Assembly (NCBI GenBank): GCA_023387085.1
Contig: JAEWIL010000060.1
Span: 1-30,403, forward strand
Source: Pseudomonadota bacterium
GTDB taxonomy: Bacteria > Pseudomonadota > Alphaproteobacteria > Sphingomonadales > Sphingomonadaceae
Direction of reading: 5' to 3'
DNA length: 30,403 nucleotides
The position numbers and the translations under genes are program-made. The notes under the pieces are model-generated. The model ran no database searches. It was not told where the DNA came from and saw nothing but the letters and a program-made list of their open reading frames with translations. Below, in pieces: positions 1 through 6,843 of the stretch; position 1 is the first letter of the stretch, and the number at the start of each line of letters is the position of its first letter.

Positions 1-712
1 GCGTCAGGAACAGCGCGACCGCGCCCATGCTGACTTCGATGCCGACATCGCCCTGCCCGAAGAAGGTCCAGCGAAAGCCGCTGATGAGATAAACGACGGG
101 GTTGAACAAGGTCACCGCGCGCCAGGCAGCGGGCAGCATGTCGAGCGAATAGAAGGCGCCGCCGAGGAAGGTCAGCGGATAGACGACGAGCAGCGGGATC
201 ACTTGCAATTGCTCGAAACTCTGCGCCCATATGCCGATGATGAAGCCGAACAGGCAGAAGGTAACCGCCATCAGGATCATGAAGGCGACCATCAGTACGG
301 GGTGCGCGATCTGGACATCGACGAACAGATGCGCGGTCGCGAAGATGATCGCGCCGATGATCACCGATTTCGTTGCCGCCGCACCGACATAGGCGATGAG
401 CAATTCCAGCGGCGACATCGGCGAGGACAGCATCTCGTAGATCGTGCCCGTCCATTTGGGCATGTAGATGCCGAAACTGGCGTTGCTGATGCTTTCGGTG
501 AACATCGTCAGCATCATCAGCCCGGGCACGATGAAGGCGCCGTAGGGAACCGCGCTGACATCGCTCATCCGGCTGCCGATCGCCGAGCCGAAGACGACAA
601 AGTAGAGCGTCGTCGTGATTACGGGCAACATCAGGCTGGTCCAGAAGGTGCGCCCGAAGCGCGCCATTTCGAACATGTAGATCGAGCGGATCCCGCGAAG
701 GTTCTGGATCAT
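1..712 (-). CDS. ABC-2 type transporter permease, partial (C-terminus beyond window)
   Basis: Membrane subunit of an ABC-2 exporter resembling the E. coli YadH family. Read leftwards from an ATG at 712 it begins MIQNLRGIRSIYMFEMARFG and continues for 237 codons to the window edge with no stop. Hydrophobic spans follow one another (for example LMLPVITTTLYFVVFG, GAFIVPGLMMLTMF, LMAVTFCLFGFIIGIW), with the polar PKWTGTIYEMLSSPMSPLEL segment typical of ABC-2 permeases near residue 80. Its ATG overlaps the ATPase stop in an ATGA junction, so the two are translationally coupled and should form one complex in the inner membrane. YadH-type permeases are about 250 residues, so only a short tail should be missing. 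The exported substrate cannot be read from sequence. Confidence 0.9.
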   Translation of the reverse strand, partial: MIQNLRGIRSIYMFEMARFGRTFWTSLMLPVITTTLYFVVFGSAIGSRMSDVSAVPYGAFIVPGLMMLTMFTESISNASFGIYMPKWTGTIYEMLSSPMSPLELLIAYVGAAATKSVIIGAIIFATAHLFVDVQIAHPVLMVAFMILMAVTFCLFGFIIGIWAQSFEQLQVIPLLVVYPLTFLGGAFYSLDMLPAAWRAVTLFNPVVYLISGFRWTFFGQGDVGIEVSMGAVALFLT

Positions 713-1650
713 GCGGCTTGCTCCGCTTTGGTTTCATGCACCAAGCCGACGAAAATATCCTCGAGCGAGCTTTGCGTGGTGTTGAGATCCTTGAACGCGA
801 TCCCGATGTCGCTCATCCTCCGTAGCAGCGACGGTACGCCGGTCGCCTCTGCCTGGCTGTCGAATTCATAGACCAGTTCGTGGCCCTCGCCCGCCAGCGC
901 GAGTTTCCACTGCGCCAGTTCGGACGGCACTGTTTCCAGCGGTTCGGCAAGGTTGAGCGTCAGGGTCTTGCGGCCAAGCTTCTTGATCAATGCGTCCTTT
1001 TCCTCGACCAGGATCAGCTTGCCCTTGCTGATCACCCCGACGCGGTCGGCCATCTCCTCTGCCTCCTCGATATAATGGGTGGTGAGGATGATCGTCACGC
1101 CACGCTCGCGCAGCCCGCGGACCATGTTCCACATATCGCGGCGCAGTTCGACGTCGACGCCCGCGGTCGGCTCGTCAAGGAACAGGATTTCGGGCTCGTG
1201 GCTCAGCGCCTTGGCGATCATCACGCGGCGCTTCATCCCGCCCGATAGCTCCAGGATCTTGCTGTTCCGCTTGTCCCACAGCGACAGATCGCGAAGCAGC
1301 TGCTCGATGAATGCGGGGTCCTTGGGCTTGCCGAACAACCCGCGCGAGAAGCTGACCGTGGTGATGACCTTTTCGAAGGCGTCGGTGTGCAGTTCCTGCG
1401 GCTCCAGCCCGATCATCGAACGCGCAGCGCGATAGTCCTTCCGGTGATCGTGACCGCCGACGGTCACGGTTCCCGCGCTTGGCGTGACGATGCCGCAGAC
1501 GATGCTTATCAAGGTGGTCTTGCCTGCGCCATTGGGCCCGAGCAACGCGAAAATCTCTCCCCGGTTGATAGCGAGATCGACGTCGGAAAGCGCCCGGTGA
1601 CCACTTTTATAGGTCTTTCCAAGCCCGGAAATTTCAAGGACTGAAGTCAT
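709..1650 (-). CDS. ABC-2 exporter ATP-binding protein (YadG-like)
   Basis: Nucleotide-binding subunit, 313 residues, that powers the permease encoded next to it. Visible motifs: Walker A GPNGAGKT (38-45), signature LSGGM (135-139), Walker B ILFLDEP with catalytic Glu160, and the switch histidine in LTTHY (His192). The domain is followed by a roughly 100-residue C-terminal extension common in ABC-2 exporter ATPases. I chose the ATG at 1650 (MTSVLEISGL) because the family homology begins there. The frame stays open upstream to 1809, but that part crosses the tRNA gene on the other strand and reads as low-quality sequence. The stop overlaps the permease start (ATGA). Substrate unknown. Confidence 0.93.
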   Translation of the reverse strand: MTSVLEISGLGKTYKSGHRALSDVDLAINRGEIFALLGPNGAGKTTLISIVCGIVTPSAGTVTVGGHDHRKDYRAARSMIGLEPQELHTDAFEKVITTVSFSRGLFGKPKDPAFIEQLLRDLSLWDKRNSKILELSGGMKRRVMIAKALSHEPEILFLDEPTAGVDVELRRDMWNMVRGLRERGVTIILTTHYIEEAEEMADRVGVISKGKLILVEEKDALIKKLGRKTLTLNLAEPLETVPSELAQWKLALAGEGHELVYEFDSQAEATGVPSLLRRMSDIGIAFKDLNTTQSSLEDIFVGLVHETKAEQAA

Positions 1651-1741
1651 GTGTCCGGCTCTAGCCGAGCCGTCGGCCATGGTGAAGCGGCAAACATCGC
1701 TTGACCTCCACCGGCCCATCGGCTTGACCGGCGTTGTTCGA

Positions 1742-1827
1742 GCGGACGTGGCGAAATCGGTAGACGCAGCAGACTTAAAATCTGCCGGCCTAGTGTCATG
1801 CGGGTTCAAGTCCCGCCGTCCGCACCA
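1742..1827 (+). tRNA. tRNA-Leu (anticodon UAA)
   Basis: An 86-base cloverleaf with encoded CCA. Acceptor arms gcggacg (1742-1748) and cgtccgc (1817-1823) pair perfectly, followed by A and CCA (1825-1827). The anticodon stem gcaga/tctgc encloses the loop cttaaaa, giving anticodon TAA. The T arm gcgggttcaagtcccgc is canonical. The long variable arm fits a class II leucine tRNA. It reads UUA codons, which are rare in DNA of this GC content. Confidence 0.96.
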
Positions 1828-1903
1828 TGGCTTTCCCGCCCCGCGAATGCGGCAGGCGACTAGGGCATGGCGTTCGCTGCATCGGCGTTATAGGGTGAAC
1901 GCG

Positions 1904-3397
1904 ATGCGTTTTCTTCCTTCCGCGCCTGCCCTTCTGCTCGCCGCCTCGGCTTCGATCGTGCTGGGCGGCTGCGACTGGTTCGGCGCCGGGGGCGCAGTGA
2001 AAGTGGCGGCGATCGGCCCCGTCGGTACGGGCGCCAGCCCGCTGAACGGCGAATTGTCCGCCGCCAATGCCGCGCTGCTCGATGCATCGGCACAGGGGCT
2101 GGTCAGTTTCGACGGCGAGGGCCAGATCGATACGGGTCTCGCCGAGCGCTGGACCGTGACCGCCGACGGGCGCAGCTATATATTCCGCATCCGCGAGGCC
2201 AAATGGACCAACGGGCGCAAAGTGACCGCCGAGGATGTCGCCGCGGTGCTCCGTTCCTATCTCGCGCCCGCAAGCCGGCATGTGATGAAGGCGGATTTTC
2301 CCGAAATCGAAACGATCAAGGCGATGACCGACAGCGTGATCGAGATCCGGCTGTCGGTGCCGCAGCCCAATCTGCTCGAGCTGTTCGCCCAGCCGTCGAT
2401 GGCGATCGTCTATCGAGGCATGGGTTGGGGACCGATGCGCGCGCGGAAGGTGGGCCGCGCGGTCCTGCTCTCGCCCGTCCCCGATCCCCTTGCCGAGGAC
2501 ACCGAGGCGGCCGAAGCGGCCGCGGCCGACCCTGCCGCATCGATCGAACTCACCGGTACGTCGCCCCAAGGCGCGCTCGCGCGCTTCAAAAACGGCTATG
2601 CCGACGGCGTCATCGGCGGGCGCTTCTCCACCCTGCCCTATTTCGTTGCGTCGAATATCGGGCGATCACGGCTTGTGGTCGATCCCGCACCCGGCCTGTT
2701 CGGGCTGGTTTTCACGCATGGCAACGGCTTTCTTGCGTCCGACAGCAATCGCGACGCGCTGGCCCGCGCGATCCGGCGGCAGCGGCTCGTCGATGCCTTC
2801 GGCCTCACCGAATGGCAGCCGCAGGTCGCGCTACGCCCTGCCGTCTATCGCCGCGACGGTGGTCCCGAACCGTTGCGGCCCGCGTGGGCGGACTATGACG
2901 ACGAATCGAGGCTCGCCCAAGCGAAACGCACGGTCGATGCGTGGCGCAGCGCCGGGCACGAGATCGATACGCTGCGGATCGCGGTGCCCGACACGCCCGG
3001 CGGGCGCATCCTGTTCGCCTATGTCGCCGCCGACTTCGCGCGCATCGGCCTCGACAGCCGCCGCGTCGGCATGGGCGCCACCGCCGACCTCCGCCTGATC
3101 GACGAGGTCGCGCCCAACGACGACGCCCTGTGGGCGCTGCGCCGCCTGTCGTGCCGGCGCGACACGCTTTGCAATCGCGAAGCGCAGGCGTTGATCGATG
3201 CCGCCGCCGTCAACATCGACGCGGGCCAGCGCGCGCGGCAGGTCGGCGAGGCCGAGGCGGTGCTCGCGCGCTACGCGCCGTTCATTCCCCTCGCGACGCC
3301 ACTCCGCTGGTCGGTCGCATCGCAGCGCCTCACCGGCCTTCGCGCCAACGCACGCGCCGCCCACCCATTGAATCATCTGATTGCCTTACCTAACTAA
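1904..3397 (+). CDS. Orphan peptide-type ABC substrate-binding lipoprotein (SBP_bac_5 family)
   Basis: A 497-residue family 5 (DppA/OppA-like) solute-binding protein. The N-terminus is a lipoprotein signal peptide with lipobox VLGGC (Cys23), so it should be membrane-anchored in the periplasm. The family hallmark appears as ERWTVTADGRSYIFRIREA followed by KWTNGRKVTAEDVAAVLRSY, the usual first conserved block. The open frame runs back to 1649 across the tRNA; I place the start at ATG 1904 because the signal peptide begins there. No permease or ATPase of the Dpp/Opp type is adjacent, so it is an orphan. It may serve a distant transporter or act as a sensor. Ligand (peptide, nickel, sugar or other) cannot be assigned. 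Confidence 0.88.
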   Translation: MRFLPSAPALLLAASASIVLGGCDWFGAGGAVKVAAIGPVGTGASPLNGELSAANAALLDASAQGLVSFDGEGQIDTGLAERWTVTADGRSYIFRIREAKWTNGRKVTAEDVAAVLRSYLAPASRHVMKADFPEIETIKAMTDSVIEIRLSVPQPNLLELFAQPSMAIVYRGMGWGPMRARKVGRAVLLSPVPDPLAEDTEAAEAAAADPAASIELTGTSPQGALARFKNGYADGVIGGRFSTLPYFVASNIGRSRLVVDPAPGLFGLVFTHGNGFLASDSNRDALARAIRRQRLVDAFGLTEWQPQVALRPAVYRRDGGPEPLRPAWADYDDESRLAQAKRTVDAWRSAGHEIDTLRIAVPDTPGGRILFAYVAADFARIGLDSRRVGMGATADLRLIDEVAPNDDALWALRRLSCRRDTLCNREAQALIDAAAVNIDAGQRARQVGEAEAVLARYAPFIPLATPLRWSVASQRLTGLRANARAAHPLNHLIALPN

Positions 3398-3440
3398 TAC
3401 AGCGGCGCTGCACTTTCGAGCGCTGCCTGAAAGGACCCGG

Positions 3441-3863
3441 ATGGCCCCTTCGCCCCCCAATCCCGACGCGATCTTCGACGCGTTGATATCGAATCGTCGC
3501 GACCCTGCCGCGCTTCGCAAGCGCGTCGAGACACTCGAATTCCTGCTCGAACGCAGCTTCACCATCCCCGGGATCAACCGCGCGGTCGGGCTTGACGCGA
3601 TCGTCGGCCTGGTCCCCGTTGTCGGCGATGTCATCACCGCGACGATGGGCGCCTATATCATCTGGGAAGCGCGCAACCTCGGCATGTCGAAATGGCAGAT
3701 CTGGCGGATGATCGGCAATCTGGGCGTCGATACCGCGCTTGGGGCGATTCCGATCGCGGGCGACGCCTTCGACTTCCTGTTCCGGTCGAACACGCGCAAC
3801 CTCAGGATCATCAAGAAGCATCTCGACAAGCACCATCCCGGCACGATGGTCATTGACCAGTAA
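3441..3863 (+). CDS. DUF4112 domain membrane protein
   Basis: A 140-residue protein of the uncharacterised DUF4112 family. It shows the family's duplicated glycine-proline turn: GLVPVVGD (about residues 52-59) and GAIPIAGD (about 100-107), each beside a hydrophobic helix, giving probably two membrane-associated segments. The N-terminal region (MAPSPPNPDAIFDALISNRR) is hydrophilic and the C-terminus is basic (RNLRIIKKHLDKHHPG). The start at 3441 has an AAGGA six bases upstream, at 3430-3434. It sits 43 bases after the binding lipoprotein on the same strand and may be co-transcribed. No function is known for the family and none is visible here. Confidence 0.88.
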   Translation: MAPSPPNPDAIFDALISNRRDPAALRKRVETLEFLLERSFTIPGINRAVGLDAIVGLVPVVGDVITATMGAYIIWEARNLGMSKWQIWRMIGNLGVDTALGAIPIAGDAFDFLFRSNTRNLRIIKKHLDKHHPGTMVIDQ

Positions 3864-3897
3864 TATCGTTTCGTTCGTAACGGCCTTCCCTTGCGGT

Positions 3898-3928
3898 GTG
3901 TGATGATGCTAGCACAGTGTCATCACAC
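3898..3928 (+). promoter_or_regulatory. Interrupted palindrome upstream of the prolyl oligopeptidase
   Basis: GTGTGATGA (3898-3906) is the exact reverse complement of TCATCACAC (3920-3928), with a 13-base spacer that contains TGCTAGCA. It ends five bases before the ribosome-binding GGGAGA of the peptidase gene. It could be a repressor operator or a 5' leader hairpin. I do not recognise the binding protein. Confidence 0.45.
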
Positions 3929-3943
3929 CCCAGGGAGAATGAC

Positions 3944-6055
3944 ATGATCCGCGCTACCCTTGCCGCGCTCGCGCTCGGCTGTTCGATCACGGCGGTCGCA
4001 GCGGCTGCAACGGACGAAAAGGATCCCTATCTCTGGCTCGAGGATATCGAGGGGACCAAATCGCTGGGCTGGGTCAAGAAGGAGAATGCGGCGACCGACA
4101 AGCTGATCCGCGGCCGCTCCGTTTTCGAGACCGACCGGCAGCGCGCCAAGGCGATCCTCGACGACGACCGCCAGATCGCCGAGCCCGGCGAGGTCATGGG
4201 CGCCACGGTCACCAATTTCTGGCGCGATGCGAGCCATCCGCGCGGCCTCTGGCGGCAGAGTCCGCTCGACGCCTATCTCGCCGGCAAGCCGGTCTGGTCG
4301 ACCCTGATCGACGTCGATGCGCTCGGCAAGACCGAAAAGCAGAGCTGGGTCTGGCACGGCGCCGACTGCCTCGCGCCCGATTACAAGCGCTGCCTCGTCT
4401 CCTTGAGCCCCGGTGGCACCGACGCCGACATCGTCCGCGAATGGGATCGCACGACGAAAAGCTTCGTCGATGGGGGCTTTGCGCTGCCGCTCGCCAAGAG
4501 CAGCGTAACGTGGGAGGATGCCGACACGCTACTTGTCGCGACCGATTATGGCGAAGGCAGCATGACCGCGTCGGGATACCCGCGCATCGTCAAGCGCTGG
4601 ACGCGCGGCACGCCATTGTCGACCGCCAGGACGCTCGTCGAGGGCGAGCAAACCGACGTCGGCATCAACGTCTTCGCTTTCATGGACGGCGACAGACGCT
4701 GGACGGGGATCAGCCGCAACAAGAGCTTCTACACCAACGACTACTACCTGCCCCACCCTGCCACGCACGACTACCGCACCACCGTCATCCCCGAGACAGC
4801 CGACCTCCGCGCGGTGATCGACGGTCAGGCGATCATCTTCCTGAACGACGCGCTCGGCGATTTTTCGGCAGGTTCGCTGCTCGCGCTGCCGCTCGATGCG
4901 ATGGCGCGCGGCGATCAGGTCGCCTTCGTACCGGTGATGACCCCGACGAAGGCGCAGGCAATCGAAAATGTCGCGGCGAGCAAGCATGTGCTGTGGGTCA
5001 AGGCGCTCGACGATGTCGAGGGCAAGCTCTTCGCGCTGCGCCGCGACCAGCCGAACGGCCGCTGGAGCCAGAAGGAGGTGCCGGTCACCGCAAACGCGAC
5101 GATGGGAATCGCGGGCACGATCGACGACCGCGACATCGCCTTTGTGACCGCCGAGACGATGCTGATGCCGCCGACGCTTTATGCCGTGGGTGAAACCGTC
5201 GCGCCGCAGGTGGTGCAGAGCCTGCCCGCGACTTTCGATGCAAAGGAGATGACCGTCGAGAAGCGCTTCGCGACGTCGAAGGACGGTACGAGAGTGCCCT
5301 ATTTCCTCGTCCGCAAGAAAGGATCGACCGGTCCCGTTCCCGCACTCGTCCATGCCTATGGCGGCTTCCGTTCGGCGCAGACACCGGGGTATCTCACCGG
5401 CCAGCCCTATCGCGCCGGACCTCTCGGCCTGTTCTGGGTCGAGGACGGCAATGCCTATGTCCTCGCCAATATTCGCGGCGGCGGCGAATATGGCCCGGCG
5501 TGGCATCAGGCGGCGCTGCGCGAGAAGCGCCAGAACAGCTTCGACGATTTGCACGCGGTCGCCGAGGATCTGGTCGCGACGGGGGTCAGCGCCAAGGGCA
5601 AGATCGCGATCTCGGGCCGCTCGAACGGCGGCGTACTGGTCGGTGCGGCGATGGAGCAGCGTCCCGACCTTTATGGCGCCGTGATCTCGGGCTCGCCGCT
5701 GAAAGACATGAAGCGGTACAACAAGCTGCTCGCGGGTGCGTCGTGGGTCGCCGAATATGGCGATCCCGACGATCCCGCCGACTGGGCCTTCATGTCCAAA
5801 TATTCACCGTATCAGAACATCCGCAAGGGCGTGAAATACCCGCCGATCTTCCTCTATCTCTCGACCAAGGACGACCGCGTCCATCCCGGCCACGCGCGGA
5901 AATTCGCCGCGCGGCTGCAGGAATATGGCAACACGGTCTATTATCACGAATATCTGGAGGGCGGCCATTCGGTCGGCGCCGACCATGCCGAGGACGCGGT
6001 GCGCGCCGCGATGCTGCATGCGTTTTTGACGATGGAACTCGTCGAGAGGAAATAG
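3944..6055 (+). CDS. Exported prolyl oligopeptidase family serine peptidase (S9A)
   Basis: A 703-residue S9 peptidase that cleaves oligopeptides, classically after proline, probably in the periplasm. It begins with a signal peptide (MIRATLAALALGCSITAVAAAA), then the family opening DPYLWLEDIEGTKSLGWVK. The middle (about 70-400) corresponds to the beta-propeller, and the C-terminal third is the alpha/beta hydrolase domain. Catalytic triad in sequence: Ser560 in GRSNGGV, Asp643 in KDDRVHP, His675 in GGHSVGAD. The ANIRGGGEYGPAWHQAAL block before the serine is also typical. I chose ATG 3944, with GGGAGA upstream, over an open frame back to 3896 because the signal peptide starts here. Length matches exported S9A enzymes. 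Exact peptide specificity is not determined. Confidence 0.93.
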   Translation: MIRATLAALALGCSITAVAAAATDEKDPYLWLEDIEGTKSLGWVKKENAATDKLIRGRSVFETDRQRAKAILDDDRQIAEPGEVMGATVTNFWRDASHPRGLWRQSPLDAYLAGKPVWSTLIDVDALGKTEKQSWVWHGADCLAPDYKRCLVSLSPGGTDADIVREWDRTTKSFVDGGFALPLAKSSVTWEDADTLLVATDYGEGSMTASGYPRIVKRWTRGTPLSTARTLVEGEQTDVGINVFAFMDGDRRWTGISRNKSFYTNDYYLPHPATHDYRTTVIPETADLRAVIDGQAIIFLNDALGDFSAGSLLALPLDAMARGDQVAFVPVMTPTKAQAIENVAASKHVLWVKALDDVEGKLFALRRDQPNGRWSQKEVPVTANATMGIAGTIDDRDIAFVTAETMLMPPTLYAVGETVAPQVVQSLPATFDAKEMTVEKRFATSKDGTRVPYFLVRKKGSTGPVPALVHAYGGFRSAQTPGYLTGQPYRAGPLGLFWVEDGNAYVLANIRGGGEYGPAWHQAALREKRQNSFDDLHAVAEDLVATGVSAKGKIAISGRSNGGVLVGAAMEQRPDLYGAVISGSPLKDMKRYNKLLAGASWVAEYGDPDDPADWAFMSKYSPYQNIRKGVKYPPIFLYLSTKDDRVHPGHARKFAARLQEYGNTVYYHEYLEGGHSVGADHAEDAVRAAMLHAFLTMELVERK

Positions 6056-6396
6056 CGGATGTTAGGACCGCTTCCGAGCGTTTGCTGTCGCTCTCTTTTA
6101 CCGTCACCCCGGACTTGATCCGGGATCCCGCTTGAAATCCAAGCCAGTGGGGGCTTCAAAAAAGCGGGATCCCGGGTCGAGCCCGGGATGACGGAGGGGG
6201 ATGAAGCAACGTCCGCTTCGCACCCCAAGACTGACATCCAGCCGCGATATATTTGCGGAGGTCCGCCAGCCATCTTCGGCCATCGGATCGATCTCACTCC
6301 AAGGCGGCCGGTCGGCGCGGCCCCGGGGGAAACGGAACGGCGGTCACGATTACCGAGTGCGGAGCGCCGCGCTTGTCCCGGGGCCGGCGCCCCCGG
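6056..6396. other. Non-coding gap between convergent genes
   Basis: This 341-base stretch lies between the stops of the prolyl oligopeptidase and the AsnC regulator. Its main content is the palindromic repeat at 6101-6194. Directly after the regulator stop, on the minus strand, CCGGGG (6396-6391) and CCCCGG (6383-6378) could form a six-pair hairpin, but no T-run follows, so a terminator call is weak. Short open frames here translate the repeat (SVIPGSTRDP) and are not credible genes. Confidence 0.7.
6101..6194. repeat. REP-like dispersed palindromic repeat
   Basis: Two 31-base arms, 6101-6131 (begins ccgtcaccccgg) and 6164-6194 (ends cccgggatgacgg), form a near-perfect inverted repeat with a few mismatches or G-T pairs. 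The 32-base centre can pair further through ttgaa/aagcc and ggcttcaa. This sequence type is scattered through intergenic regions of many sphingomonad and related alphaproteobacterial genomes. Lying between convergent stops, it could also act as a bidirectional transcription stop or mRNA stabiliser, but no T-run is present. Confidence 0.85.
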
Positions 6397-6843
6397 TTAC
6401 CGTTCGATCTTGGTCGCCAATATGACCGATGTCGTCGTGCGTTCGATCCCTTCGAGAAGCCCGACATCGTCGATGAGTTCGTTGAGCTGGATACTGTCTT
6501 CGGCTTCGAGCATGGCGATAATGTCATATTCGCCGCTGATCGCGTGGATCGCCTGCACCTGCGACAGCGCCGCGAGCGCCTGTTCCACCTCGCGGTGATA
6601 GCGCGGCAATGTCTTGATCATCATATGCGCGCGCACTCGGCTTGCGGCGAAGGCATGGCCCAGCCGCACCGTATAGCCCGCGACGATCCGTTCCTCCTCG
6701 AGCCGCGCGAGGCGCGAATAGATCTGCCCGCGCGAGATACCGAGTTCCTTCGCAAGCTGCGCGATCGTCTGCCGCGCGTCGTCGCGCAGCAGGGTGAGCA
6801 GGCGTTCGTCGACCTCGTCGAGAGTGACTCCCCCGCTCGCCAT
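6397..6843 (-). CDS. Lrp/AsnC family transcriptional regulator
   Basis: A 148-residue feast/famine regulator. The N-terminal helix-turn-helix runs about residues 8-60 (DEVDERLLTLLRDDARQTIA, then QLAKELGISRGQIYSRLARLEE). The C-terminal RAM/AsnC effector domain holds the conserved block IHAISGEYDIIAMLEAED and ends at the stop without an extension. Such proteins form octamers and respond to amino acids. Its ATG (6843-6841) overlaps the stop of the upstream fusion peptidase in a TGATG junction, so the two are co-translated. The partner enzyme would release aspartate and arginine, making an amino-acid-responsive regulator of this operon plausible. Its effector is not readable from sequence. The inverted repeat at 8834-8861 is a candidate site. 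Confidence 0.93.
   Translation of the reverse strand: MASGGVTLDEVDERLLTLLRDDARQTIAQLAKELGISRGQIYSRLARLEEERIVAGYTVRLGHAFAASRVRAHMMIKTLPRYHREVEQALAALSQVQAIHAISGEYDIIAMLEAEDSIQLNELIDDVGLLEGIERTTTSVILATKIER

Noticed and set aside
1649..1903. N-terminal extension of the binding lipoprotein frame, and 5' extension of the ATPase frame to 1809
   Set aside because: Both extensions run through tRNA-Leu and lack homology. The signal peptide start at 1904 and the ATPase start at 1650 fit their families.
6195..6297. Short frame containing SVIPGSTRDP
   Set aside because: This is the usual mistranslation of the palindromic repeat, not a gene.
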